From: Micrococcales bacterium UBA2037
Lineage (GTDB): Bacteria; Actinomycetota; Actinomycetes; Actinomycetales; Microbacteriaceae
DNA length: 38,037 nt
Assembly (NCBI GenBank): GCA_002333405.1
Contig: DDBH01000018.1
Span: forward strand, 17,324-55,360
Reading direction: 5' to 3'
Positions within the stretch are counted from its first letter, which is position 1, and every line of letters begins with the position of its first letter. Below the pieces are notes generated by a model. It did no database searches and was not told where the DNA came from. It worked only from the letters and a program-made list of their open reading frames with translations. Below are positions 8,001 to 15,309 of this stretch, one piece after another. The position numbers and the translations under genes are program-made.

Positions 8001-8048
8001 TACACGAATTTTGTGTATGGTTGAGCGCTGGTATTGTTTTTCAATACC
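8001..8048. repeat. Two inverted repeats in the guaB-livH divergent promoter region
   Basis: TACAC-GAATTTT-GTGTA spans 8001-8017, and GGTATTG-TTTTT-CAATACC, a perfect seven-base inverted repeat, spans 8030-8048. Both lie in the AT-rich gap between guaB and livH, 52-99 bases before the livH start chosen here. They could be operators for the transporter or for guaB. No partner protein is evident, and I could not fix a livH promoter with confidence. Confidence 0.5.
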
Positions 8049-8099
8049 CGTTATTGGGACAAACGTGAGCAGAGACGCTCACCCAGATTTGGAGGACAG

Positions 8100-9398
8100 G
8101 TGAATTTCCTCTCCGTGGGCAATCCAAGAAGATTGCTAAAACTATTAATTGTCGTCTTTACCTCACTGATTATCGGTCTTGGCCTGCTCACACCAGCCAA
8201 CGCCGACACAGTCGGTGAAGAGTATGACTACGCCGTTCTCGGAAACGTGAAGATCGAAGGTGTGGCCGTCGGTGGCGTCCGCATGCTGGTAGAAGGTGCC
8301 GGCTACTCAGCCGAGACTCTCACCTCCGATGATGGAAGCTGGTTGATTGGCGTTCCGTCAAAGGACGTTTACTCGGTGACCCTAGATGAGAGTACACTGC
8401 CGGCAGGAGTTGTTGTTCTCGAGGGCGAGCCCACCCAGGAAGTTGAGCTTGGCCTGTCGGGCCGAGTCGTAATGAACTTCTTCATTGGTGAGGGCGAGCG
8501 GAACGAGGTTTCCTTCGTTGACCAGTTCATTTCTAGATTTATTTACGGCATCAACTTCGGTTTGATGCTGGGCCTTGCCTCCGTTGGCCTCTCATTGGTC
8601 TTCGGAACAACAGGTCTTTCCAACTTTGCCCACGGTGAGATGGTTACCTTCGGTGCCGTTGCAGCCCTGGTGTTCGGTGTGTTCATGCAGCTGCCGATCT
8701 GGGTGGCAATCCCACTGGCCGTCATTGCTTCGGCCGGCATGGGGTGGTCATTGGATGCGGGTCTGTGGAAACCTCTTCGAAAGCGCGGTCTTGGAATCGT
8801 GCAGCTGATGATTGTTTCCATCGGTCTGTCGCTAACCATGCGCTACATCATTCAGTTCTTCATCGGTGGTGGAACAGAGCAGTTGCCAGGATTTGACTCA
8901 CCGAAGATCTCGCTGTTTGGTGCCGTAGCACTGTCAACAAACGACCTTTACTCCATGGGAATCTCGATTGCAGTAATCATTGGATTTGCGGTTTGGCTAA
9001 TCAAGACCAAGACCGGTAAGGCCACCAGGGCGATCTCAGACAACCCTGACCTGGCTGCTGCCTCTGGTATTGACGTTGACAAGGTGATTCGAATTGTTTG
9101 GATTGTGGCCGCGTCTCTAGCTGGTCTTTCCGGTGTGCTTTGGGCTTACTTCCGACCGGGAATCAAGTGGGACATGGGAACCCAGATCCTGCTACTAATC
9201 TTTGCCGCTGTGACCCTTGGTGGTCTCGGAACCGCATTCGGTGCTCTAATTGGTGCCCTGATCGTGGGTATCTTGGTGGAGACCTCGGGAATGTTCATTC
9301 CTGCAGATTTGAAATATGTTGGTGCGCTAGTCGTACTAATTGGTGTCCTGATGTTCAGACCGCAGGGCATCATGGGTCGAAAACAGAGAATTGGATAG
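8100..9398 (+). CDS. livH: Branched-chain amino acid-type ABC permease LivH with secreted N-terminal beta domain
   Basis: A 432-residue protein with two parts. Residues about 10-36 form a signal sequence ending TPANADT. Residues about 45-128 read as a small beta-rich domain with a carboxypeptidase-regulatory/transthyretin-like look (VLGNVKIEGVAVGGVR, then TSDDGSWLIGVP). From about 140 on it is a LivH permease: FGLMLGLASVGLSLVFGTTGLSNFAHGE is the signature, followed by several more membrane helices and FRPQGIMG at the C-terminus. I set the start at GTG 8100 because GGAGG lies four bases before it; an upstream TTG at 8034 has no such site. With livM, livG and livF downstream it forms an importer probably for branched-chain or related amino acids; urea-type relatives cannot be excluded. 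Confidence 0.9.
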   Translation: MNFLSVGNPRRLLKLLIVVFTSLIIGLGLLTPANADTVGEEYDYAVLGNVKIEGVAVGGVRMLVEGAGYSAETLTSDDGSWLIGVPSKDVYSVTLDESTLPAGVVVLEGEPTQEVELGLSGRVVMNFFIGEGERNEVSFVDQFISRFIYGINFGLMLGLASVGLSLVFGTTGLSNFAHGEMVTFGAVAALVFGVFMQLPIWVAIPLAVIASAGMGWSLDAGLWKPLRKRGLGIVQLMIVSIGLSLTMRYIIQFFIGGGTEQLPGFDSPKISLFGAVALSTNDLYSMGISIAVIIGFAVWLIKTKTGKATRAISDNPDLAAASGIDVDKVIRIVWIVAASLAGLSGVLWAYFRPGIKWDMGTQILLLIFAAVTLGGLGTAFGALIGALIVGILVETSGMFIPADLKYVGALVVLIGVLMFRPQGIMGRKQRIG

Positions 9399-9408
9399 GA
9401 GGTAGCTC

Positions 9409-10392
9409 ATGGACTGGGGAACAATCATAAATAACACCTTGGCTGGGCTGCTAACGCCCACCACAATCGCTTTCGCACTTGCAGCTCTCGGGCTTGCGAT
9501 GCACTTCGGTTTCGCCGGGCTTTTGAACTTCGGTATTGCCGGCTTCATGGCCATCGGTGCCTACGGCTACGCAATCTCGGTGCTCACATTTGGCTTGCCA
9601 TGGTGGCTAGGCATGATCATCGGTGTGCTGGGATCAATCGCATTCGCAATCCTTTTGGGCGTTCCGACCCTGAGGCTTCGTGGCGACTACCTGGCAATTG
9701 TGACCATTGCGGCGGCTGAAATTGCTCGACTGCTGTTCCTGACCACTGCCTTCACCGATGTGACCGGTAGTGCCGACGGACTGTTTGGTTACAACTCGGC
9801 TGGTGGCTTCACCTCTGCTAACCCGTTCCCTCCAGGCAGCTATGGCTTTGGCCCATGGACCTACAACTCAGAAACCCTTTGGGTACTGACCTTCGGTCTT
9901 GGCGTGCTTGCGGTCTGCATTTGGCTGCTATGGGCTCTGATGCGCTCTCCTTGGGGACGCGTTATCAAGGGAATCCGTGAGGACGAGGACGCTGTTCGCG
10001 CACTCGGTAAGAACGTCTTCGCCTACAAGATGCAGGCGCTAATCATCGGTGGTGTCTTCGGTGGCCTGGGTGGAATTGTTTACGCCGCCTTCGCAAACGT
10101 CTCCCCTGGTGTTTACGTCACCTCGATCACATTCTTTATCTGGACCGCGTTGTTGCTCGGTGGAGCAGCGACCATCTTTGGTCCAGTTATCGGTTCCGTA
10201 ATCTTCTGGGTGCTGCAGGCGTTCCTGTCGAACATTCTGCCGGAGCTTGCCATCAACGGCATCCTGCCAGTGGATGGAACACAGGCTGCAACCCTAAGGT
10301 TCGTGCTGGTGGGTATCGGATTGATGCTGCTGGTTATCTACCGACCACAAGGTATTTTTGGAGACAAGAGGGAGATGACCTTTGTCAAGTAA
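9409..10392 (+). CDS. livM: Branched-chain amino acid-type ABC permease LivM
   Basis: A 327-residue polytopic permease. LALAAL-type helices start near residue 20. The conserved loop GRVIKGIREDEDAVRALGKN (about residues 185-204) is the cytoplasmic coupling segment that touches the ATPases, and the chain ends in YRPQGIFGDKREMTFVK. It pairs with LivH as the second half of the membrane channel. ATG 9409 has an AGGAGG site, ten bases after the livH stop. The 3' end overlaps the livG start by eleven bases. Nothing unusual in length or composition. Confidence 0.95.
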   Translation: MDWGTIINNTLAGLLTPTTIAFALAALGLAMHFGFAGLLNFGIAGFMAIGAYGYAISVLTFGLPWWLGMIIGVLGSIAFAILLGVPTLRLRGDYLAIVTIAAAEIARLLFLTTAFTDVTGSADGLFGYNSAGGFTSANPFPPGSYGFGPWTYNSETLWVLTFGLGVLAVCIWLLWALMRSPWGRVIKGIREDEDAVRALGKNVFAYKMQALIIGGVFGGLGGIVYAAFANVSPGVYVTSITFFIWTALLLGGAATIFGPVIGSVIFWVLQAFLSNILPELAINGILPVDGTQAATLRFVLVGIGLMLLVIYRPQGIFGDKREMTFVK

Positions 10393-11275
10393 CGAGACTC
10401 CACAAAAAGCAACCGGGCTTCACGTCGGCAAGGCTGAGCCCGGCTGCAAGAAGACCGACCCAATGTTGGTAATCGACCATGTCAAAAAGAGCTTCGGTGG
10501 TCTGACTGCCGTTGACGTCGAGCACCTAGAGATCCCAAAGAATGCAATCACTGCATTGATTGGACCTAACGGTGCCGGTAAGACAACTCTGTTCAACCTG
10601 TTGACAGGCTTTGACACCCCAGACACCGGAACCTGGAGCTTTGAGGGCACTTCGCTTTCTGGAGTTCCAAGCTTCAAGGTTGCTCAAATGGGACAGGTTC
10701 GAACCTTCCAGCTAACCAAGGCACTGAGCCTATTGACCGTTTTGGACAACATGAAGCTTGGCGCAAAGGACCAGGCTGGCGAGGGAATCTTCAAGTCACT
10801 ATTTCCTCGGTTCTGGAAGAAGCAGGACGCGGAAATTGAAGTCAAGGCAATGGAGCTACTAAAGCGCTTCAAGCTCGACACCAAGAAGGAAGACTTTGCG
10901 GCATCACTATCCGGTGGTCAGCGAAAGCTTCTGGAAATGGCCAGGGCGCTAATGACCGACCCAGTTCTAGTGATGCTGGACGAGCCAATGGCTGGAGTGA
11001 ACCCAGCCTTGACTCAGTCACTGCTTGAGCACGTTTTGAACCTAAAGAATGACGGCATGACCGTTCTGTTCGTTGAGCACGACATGCACATGGTTCGGCA
11101 CATTGCCGACTGGGTTGTTGTGATGGCAGAAGGCAAGGTTGTTGCCGAGGGGCCGCCTGACACCGTGATGAAGGAGCAGGCAGTTATCGATGCCTACCTA
11201 GGCGCCCACCAGGACACTGACCTGGGTGTAATCACCGGAAGAATTGACACCATCAACGAGGAGGAGAGCAAATGA
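10382..11275 (+). CDS. livG: ABC transporter ATP-binding protein LivG
   Basis: A 297-residue ATPase with Walker A GPNGAGKTT (about residues 61-69), the signature LSGGQRKLLEMARAL, Walker B VLVMLDEP and the switch histidine in VEHDMHM. It powers the LivHM channel. The TTG start at 10382 is preceded by GAGGGAG and overlaps the livM end. A Met at residue 28 (MLVIDHVKKSFGG) is where the conserved ABC domain begins, so the first 27 polar residues are either a real extension or the start is later. The 3' end overlaps livF as ATGA, so the operon is translationally coupled. Confidence 0.95.
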   Translation: MSSNETPQKATGLHVGKAEPGCKKTDPMLVIDHVKKSFGGLTAVDVEHLEIPKNAITALIGPNGAGKTTLFNLLTGFDTPDTGTWSFEGTSLSGVPSFKVAQMGQVRTFQLTKALSLLTVLDNMKLGAKDQAGEGIFKSLFPRFWKKQDAEIEVKAMELLKRFKLDTKKEDFAASLSGGQRKLLEMARALMTDPVLVMLDEPMAGVNPALTQSLLEHVLNLKNDGMTVLFVEHDMHMVRHIADWVVVMAEGKVVAEGPPDTVMKEQAVIDAYLGAHQDTDLGVITGRIDTINEEESK

Positions 11276-11991
11276 CCCGAGTCGTAGATGTTCAGAATCT
11301 AACCGCTGGCTACCTACCTGGAGTCAACATCCTAAACAGCGCGAACCTTTACGCTGACAAGGGTGAGCTGATTGGAATCATTGGCCCTAACGGTGCCGGT
11401 AAGTCGACACTACTGAAGGCAATCTTCGGACTGGTAAAGGTTCGTGAAGGTTCCATCACCCTAAATGGCGAAAGCATTGTTGGCCTGAAGCCAAACCAGC
11501 TGGTTGCTAAGGGTGTCGGTTTCATTCCACAAACCAACAACGTGTTCCCATCGCTGACCATCGAAGAGAACTTGCAGATGGGTATCTTCCAGGACCCAAA
11601 GCACTACAGCGAGCGTCTTGAGTTCGTTGTTTCAATCTTCGAGGAACTAGGCAAGAGGCTGAAGCAGCGTGCTGGTTCACTCTCAGGTGGTGAGCGTCAG
11701 ATGGTTGCCATGGGCCGCGCTCTAATGATGGACCCAGCTGTTCTGCTGCTGGACGAGCCATCAGCTGGTCTTAGCCCGGTTCGTCAGGACGAGGCGTTCC
11801 TAAGAGTTTCAGAGATCAACAAGGCTGGCGTTACCTGCATCATGGTTGAGCAAAACGCCCGTCGCTGCCTTCAGATTGCCGACCGCGGTTATGTTCTAGA
11901 TCAGGGCACCGACGCCGTCACAGGCACCGGTAGAGAGCTTCTGAACGACCCTCAGGTCGTTGGCCTATACCTTGGAACTCTTGGCACCTAA
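11272..11991 (+). CDS. livF: ABC transporter ATP-binding protein LivF
   Basis: A 239-residue ATPase, the normal LivF size. It holds Walker A GPNGAGKSTLLKAI, the Q-loop in FIPQTNNVF, the signature LSGGERQMVAMGRAL, Walker B AVLLLDEPSAGLSP and the switch VEQNARR. It is the second ATPase of the LivHMGF importer. The ATG at 11272 overlaps the livG stop by four bases. The last 20 bases overlap the possible start of a small glycine-rich ORF in another frame. Confidence 0.96.
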   Translation: MTRVVDVQNLTAGYLPGVNILNSANLYADKGELIGIIGPNGAGKSTLLKAIFGLVKVREGSITLNGESIVGLKPNQLVAKGVGFIPQTNNVFPSLTIEENLQMGIFQDPKHYSERLEFVVSIFEELGKRLKQRAGSLSGGERQMVAMGRALMMDPAVLLLDEPSAGLSPVRQDEAFLRVSEINKAGVTCIMVEQNARRCLQIADRGYVLDQGTDAVTGTGRELLNDPQVVGLYLGTLGT

Positions 11992-12139
11992 GAAACGAGC
12001 CCCAAATGGCTCGGCAATTGGAGTCGGGGTTGCAATTGGGGCTGCAGTTGGAGTCGCAACTGACAACCTGGGCCTGTGGATTGCTTTGGGTGTTGCCCTT
12101 GGGGCAGCAATTGAAGTGAGTTATCGCAGATCCAAATAG
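11972..12139 (+). CDS. Small glycine-zipper-like membrane protein (hypothetical)
   Basis: A 55-codon frame from TTG 11972 (or 52 from TTG 11981) to TAG 12139. After a basic head (LAPKKRAPNGS) it is a single hydrophobic stretch of alternating small residues, AIGVGVAIGAAVGVA then LGLWIALGVALGAAIE, ending in a basic SYRRSK tail. This G/A-x-x-x-G pattern is typical of small 'glycine zipper' membrane proteins scattered through bacteria, whose function is generally unknown. It overlaps the end of livF and ends 29 bases before a strong hairpin terminator, so it would be the last cistron of the liv transcript. No good ribosome-binding site is visible, so expression would depend on coupling to livF. 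The pattern makes coding likely, but the start is unsure. Confidence 0.6.
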   Translation: MELLAPKKRAPNGSAIGVGVAIGAAVGVATDNLGLWIALGVALGAAIEVSYRRSK

Positions 12140-12167
12140 AGTTGCCAACCCCGTTTAGTTGACGCAC

Positions 12168-12198
12168 AGTAATCCTTCGGCCTTGCCGAGGGATTACT
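12168..12198 (+). terminator. Intrinsic terminator of the livHMGF transcript
   Basis: AGTAATCCTTCGGC pairs with GCCGAGGGATTACT around a three-base loop (one G-T wobble), and TCTTT follows. It lies 29 bases after the stop of the small glycine-rich ORF and closes the plus-strand liv operon. Confidence 0.8.
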
Positions 12199-12203
12199 TC
12201 TTT

Positions 12204-12361
12204 AAGTGGCTTCAGCGCCTGGCGAAACCTGTTTGCCGGCGGCTCTGAATCAACGAGCTGGCGACCCGGGCTTACTGCCCTTCAGTGCTGCGATGGTCGA
12301 GGACCATTGCCTGCCAGACCCGGTCCTGAGGTCGATACCAGCGCCAATCTCCACAGTTAAG
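12204..12361. other. Non-coding GC-rich stretch with nested hairpins, possible structured RNA
   Basis: This 158-base segment between two terminators holds no convincing gene. It is richer in GC than most gaps here. Nested pairing is visible: an outer helix GCTGG-x2-ACC (12257-12266) with GGT-x5-CCAGC (12330-12342), and within it GGGC-TTACT-GCCC (12268-12280) and GCGATGGTC-GAG-GACCATTGC (12290-12310). Together these would make a multibranched RNA on either strand. No known RNA family was recognised. Confidence 0.35.
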
Positions 12362-12399
12362 AGAGAACCCCCTCGGGCCAAGGCCCGAGGGGGTTCTCT
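12362..12399. terminator. Bidirectional terminator between convergent liv genes
   Basis: A perfect 18-base inverted repeat, AGAGAACCCCCTCGGGCC and its complement, separated by AA. It lies 16 bases after the livK stop (minus strand) and faces the end of the plus-strand operon, so it can stop transcription from both sides. There is no long T-run, as is common in actinobacteria. Confidence 0.9.
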
Positions 12400-12414
12400 G
12401 ATTGAAACTAGTTA

Positions 12415-13686
12415 CTAGCCACGGATGGTAGCTGGAACGTTGTTTCCATCGAACTGCTGGATCAGGATGTTACCGTCTGTTGGGTCTCCAACGTCATTGA
12501 AGGTAATAGCGCCTGATGGGCCATCGTAGTCAGCGGTTCCGCCACCATTGATGATGTCAGCACACTCAGCAAAGCTGGTGCACTTGGTGCCGTTTCCAGA
12601 ACCTCCAGAAACTTCCTGAAGCTTCTCTGAGATGTTTGCGCCCTGGGTGCTGCGAGCCTCTAGAGCAGCTAGTGCAAGCACGATAACTGCGTCGTAGGTC
12701 TCAGGACCGTATGCGTTTAGCTCAAGAGCTGCGTTTCCGCGTGCCTGCCAGTTTGAGTCTAGCTTGGCAACGAAGTCAGCAATCTTTGCCTCGTTCACAC
12801 CTGGGTAGGTACCCTTAGCACCCTCAAGGGTGCCAGCTGCGAAGTCCTCAGAGTAGTTGGTTAGGTTACCGTCTACGAAGTAAAGGTCCTTGCCTGGGAA
12901 CTGGCTTGTTAGCTCAGGAACGATGGTCTTTGCCTCGTCGAAGGTTACCAAAACGATTGCGTCTGGGTCTCCAGCAAGTGCCTCGCTGATCTGGCTAGTG
13001 AAGTTTGTGTCACCAGTGTTGTAGGTAGGAGCAGCGATAACCTCGCCACCAGCAGCTTCGAAAGCCTCGGTGGTGAACTGAGCTAGACCAGTACCGTATG
13101 AGTCGTTTAGAACGATCATTGAGATTCTCTGGTGTCCGTCTTCAGCGATTAGGTTACCTAGAACTTCACCCTGTAGTACGTCTGAAGGAGCGGTACGGAA
13201 GTACAGACCCTTGTCCTCGTAGTCAGTGAAAGCTGCTGAGGTGTTAGCTGGTGAGAAGTGAATTACACACTCAGCAATAACACGGTCGATGAACTGTAGT
13301 GATACACCTGAAGATGCAGCACCAACGATTGCCTGAACTCCAGCGCCTAGAAGGCGAGGAATCTCGGTGTCGTAAGCCTTGTTGTCGGTGTCACCTGAGT
13401 CACCAAAAGTGGCGTCTATGGTGATTCCCTTGTTAGCAGCGTTGATCTCGTCAATCGCTAGAGCAGCACCAGCTTCTTCTGGTGGTCCTAGGAAAGCCAA
13501 GTTACCGGTTAGAGGCAGTGCGGTACCTAGCTTTAGTACTAGGTCTCCATCCTGCTCAGAACCAAGCTCACAGCCGCCTGCAGTGGTTGCCGCGCTGCAG
13601 CCAGTCAAAACTGCTGCACCAAGCGCCAAAACGCTTGCTGCTGACAAAGCCTTGAGTGCACGCGACCTGTTGTTCTTTATGGTCAT
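12415..13686 (-). CDS. livK: Branched-chain amino acid-type ABC substrate-binding lipoprotein
   Basis: A 423-residue periplasmic-binding-protein-like lipoprotein. A basic N-terminus and hydrophobic core lead to the lipobox VLTGC, with Cys30 the lipid anchor. The mature part begins with an LKLGTALPLTGNLAF strand and has the VGAASSGVS and NDSYGTG motifs of the Leu/Ile/Val-binding fold. It should capture the substrate outside the membrane and deliver it to LivHM. I start at ATG 13686, which has AAGGAG six bases upstream; a Met seven codons earlier has no such site. It sits alone, convergent with livHMGF, so its level can be set separately from the permease genes. The exact ligand cannot be read from sequence. 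Confidence 0.93.
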   Translation of the reverse strand: MTIKNNRSRALKALSAASVLALGAAVLTGCSAATTAGGCELGSEQDGDLVLKLGTALPLTGNLAFLGPPEEAGAALAIDEINAANKGITIDATFGDSGDTDNKAYDTEIPRLLGAGVQAIVGAASSGVSLQFIDRVIAECVIHFSPANTSAAFTDYEDKGLYFRTAPSDVLQGEVLGNLIAEDGHQRISMIVLNDSYGTGLAQFTTEAFEAAGGEVIAAPTYNTGDTNFTSQISEALAGDPDAIVLVTFDEAKTIVPELTSQFPGKDLYFVDGNLTNYSEDFAAGTLEGAKGTYPGVNEAKIADFVAKLDSNWQARGNAALELNAYGPETYDAVIVLALAALEARSTQGANISEKLQEVSGGSGNGTKCTSFAECADIINGGGTADYDGPSGAITFNDVGDPTDGNILIQQFDGNNVPATIRG

Positions 13687-13739
13687 TGTTGCTCCTTGAA
13701 ATAGCATTTAAATGCGAACACGGACGGATTAGTCCGCAT
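13683..13739 (-). CDS. Possible 18-residue leader peptide upstream of livK
   Basis: An ATG (13739-13737) preceded by AAGGAAG opens an 18-codon frame, MRTNPSVFAFKCYFKEQQ, whose TGA stop overlaps the livK ATG as ATGA. Such an overlap suggests coupled translation. The sequence contains no run of Leu, Ile or Val codons, so classical amino acid attenuation is not evident. A short ORF of this length can arise by chance. Confidence 0.35.
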   Translation of the reverse strand: MRTNPSVFAFKCYFKEQQ

Positions 13740-13740
13740 T
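13704..13740. promoter_or_regulatory. Palindromes in the livK leader
   Basis: GCATTTAAATGC (13704-13715) is a perfect 12-base palindrome. CGGAC-GGATTA-GTCCG (13721-13736) is a hairpin flanked by AATGCG and CGCATT. They lie between a possible -10 (TATGCT on minus, 13755-13750) and the livK ribosome-binding site, so they may be operator or leader-RNA elements. Confidence 0.4.
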
Positions 13741-13936
13741 GCTTCCTTAAGCATAGTGAAAGCTTGATTTCGAGGAAGTTAATTCATGCGGATTTATTGA
13801 ACAAAACTAAACTCTGAGCAGTAATCCGTAGTGAAATCTCTCAAAAACTAGTGATTTCGTAGAACTAGCGTTTGGTTGCTTCGAATTTCGTGGCTAGACG
13901 CCCTGATGAGGTTTGGGTAACAATTCGATTTCGAAT

Positions 13937-14845
13937 CTAAAGCGCTTCCACAACCAGGGCAGCTGGGCGCTTTCTAAACAGGTCACTACTCAAAATGATG
14001 AGCGAGACCCAGATCAGCCCGAACCCAATCCACCTAGCTGGAGGCATTTCTTCACCAAGCAGAAAGTAGCCGGTGCCAAATTGCAGCAGCGGAGTCAGGT
14101 ACTGAATGAACCCCATCATCGCTAGCGGCAACCTCCTGGCGGCAGCACCAAAAAGAATCAATGGCACGGCAGTCAGGATGCCATAGCCAATCAGCACTGA
14201 CGCCTGAATGGGGCCGGCAAGAATCATGACCGGCCCAAAACTGGCAACAACAGCCAGCTGAATGATCGCAACCGGCAACACCATTGCCGACTCAATCGTG
14301 AAGCTCTGCAGCGCTCCAACGTTTTTTCCAACCTTGTTTTTGGCCAGTGAGTAGGTTCCAAAACTCAAGGCCAGGGTGATTGCGATCCAGGGAGGGCGAC
14401 CATAATCAACGGTCAGAACAATAACTGCGATCAGTCCAACGCCAAGTGCTAGCCATTGCCTGGGCCGGAGTTTTTCCTTGAGAATCACCACGGCAAACAT
14501 GACAGTCACCAGCGGGTTTATGAAATAGCCGAGCGAGGCTTCAATCACGTTTTCGGACACCACTCCGTAGACGTAGACCTCCCAGTTGATGAAAATGAAA
14601 AAAGCAGCAACCGCAATCCAGCCAAGCTTCTTAGGGGATTTTGCAAGAGACCATATTTGCTCCCAAGTCCCAGTGATTGTTACCAGGGCCGCTGCGAATA
14701 GGAAACCGAAGACCACCCGCCAAACCACAATTTCAAACGCGGTGGCAAACTTGGCAAATTGAATGATGATGGGGAAACTGCCCCACAAAAAATACGCAGC
14801 AAGCCCGTATCCCAGCCCGGAGGCACTGACTGATGGCTTCTGCAC
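13937..14845 (-). CDS. rarD: RarD / EamA-family transporter
   Basis: A 302-residue permease with about ten hydrophobic helices in two EamA repeats. YGLAAYFLWGSFPI at residues 12-25, FINWEVYVYGV near 86-96 and EASLGYFINPLVTV near 104-117 are hallmarks of the RarD subgroup, and the C-terminal half contains MGFIQYLTPLLQF. RarD was named from a chloramphenicol phenotype, and the transported substrate is not established. The start is GTG 14845 without a good ribosome-binding site, just downstream of the groES terminator, so it may be weakly expressed or leaderless. It stands alone between livK and groES, on the same strand as both. Confidence 0.88.
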   Translation of the reverse strand: MQKPSVSASGLGYGLAAYFLWGSFPIIIQFAKFATAFEIVVWRVVFGFLFAAALVTITGTWEQIWSLAKSPKKLGWIAVAAFFIFINWEVYVYGVVSENVIEASLGYFINPLVTVMFAVVILKEKLRPRQWLALGVGLIAVIVLTVDYGRPPWIAITLALSFGTYSLAKNKVGKNVGALQSFTIESAMVLPVAIIQLAVVASFGPVMILAGPIQASVLIGYGILTAVPLILFGAAARRLPLAMMGFIQYLTPLLQFGTGYFLLGEEMPPARWIGFGLIWVSLIILSSDLFRKRPAALVVEAL

Positions 14846-14861
14846 TATTGAAGCATAGGCC

Positions 14862-14915
14862 CGATAAACGCAATAACGACCCGGTTCCCCGAGTCGTTAT
14901 TGCTTGTGTTTATCG
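14862..14915 (-). terminator. Terminator after groES
   Basis: Read on the minus strand, GCAATAACGACTCGG pairs with CCGGGTCGTTATTGC around GGAA (one wobble). Outer arms CGATAAAC and GTTTATCG extend the stem beyond a four-base bulge. It begins six bases after the groES stop and ends 17 bases before the rarD start. Confidence 0.85.
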
Positions 14916-14921
14916 AATTAT

Positions 14922-15218
14922 TTAGCGCTCGATTACAGCCAGGATATCGCGTGCTGAAAGCACTAGGAAGTCCTGCCCGTCGTAGCGAAGCTCGGTTCCG
15001 CCGTACTTAGAGAAAATGACCAGGTCGCCGACCTTTAGGTCAACAGGGATGCGGTCCCCGTCTTCACTGAAGCGGCCAGGACCTACGGCAACAACTTCTG
15101 CCTCCTGTGGCTTTTCCTTTGCTGTGTCTGGGATGACCAGACCAGATGCAGTAACCTGCTCAGCCTCAAGTGGGCGAACAACAACGCGATCTTCGAGTGG
15201 CTTGATAGAAACCGACAC
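14922..15218 (-). CDS. groES: Co-chaperonin GroES
   Basis: A 98-residue GroES, the usual length. The N-terminus KPLEDRVVVRPLEAE is the core beta strand. TASGLVIPDTAKEKPQEAEV is the mobile loop that binds GroEL, ending in the VVAVGPGR signature, and DILAVIER closes the chain. It caps the GroEL barrel during protein folding. The start is GTG with AGAGG upstream. No groEL follows: a terminator and rarD come next, so groEL must be elsewhere, as is common in actinobacteria that carry extra groEL copies. Upstream lie a good promoter and two CIRCE boxes, indicating heat-shock control by HrcA. Confidence 0.97.
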   Translation of the reverse strand: MSVSIKPLEDRVVVRPLEAEQVTASGLVIPDTAKEKPQEAEVVAVGPGRFSEDGDRIPVDLKVGDLVIFSKYGGTELRYDGQDFLVLSARDILAVIER

Positions 15219-15249
15219 TGTGACCTCTTCTATGTCTAAAGATTTTGAT

Positions 15250-15276
15250 TTAGCAGACTCGCCTCGCGAGTGCTAA
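15250..15276. promoter_or_regulatory. CIRCE operator (proximal) of groES
   Basis: TTAGCAGAC, nine spacer bases, then GAGTGCTAA, against the consensus TTAGCACTC-N9-GAGTGCTAA. The right arm is perfect and the left has two changes. It covers the predicted start of groES transcription, as expected for an HrcA repressor site. Confidence 0.9.
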
Positions 15277-15280
15277 TAGA

Positions 15281-15309
15281 ACTTTAGGACACAATTAGCA
15301 CTTGGTCAA
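15281..15309 (-). promoter_or_regulatory. groES promoter
   Basis: On the minus strand TTGACC (15309-15304) and TAAAGT (15286-15281) are 17 bases apart, a good housekeeping sigma match. Transcription would start near 15274. The -35 lies in the distal CIRCE box and the start in the proximal one. Confidence 0.75.

Noticed and set aside
8034..8099. 22-codon upstream extension of livH from TTG 8034
   Set aside because: No ribosome-binding site, and it begins inside a perfect inverted repeat; GTG 8100 has GGAGG and leads straight into a signal peptide.
12204..12361. tRNA, 4.5S, tmRNA or RNase P RNA in the liv gap
   Set aside because: I looked for the T-loop, the SRP tetraloop region and the conserved RNase P and tmRNA blocks and saw none; kept only as an unassigned structured segment.
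12206..12418. 70-residue plus-strand ORF between livF and livK
   Set aside because: It runs through the bidirectional terminator, has no recognisable motif and no ribosome-binding site; its last third merely translates the inverted repeat.
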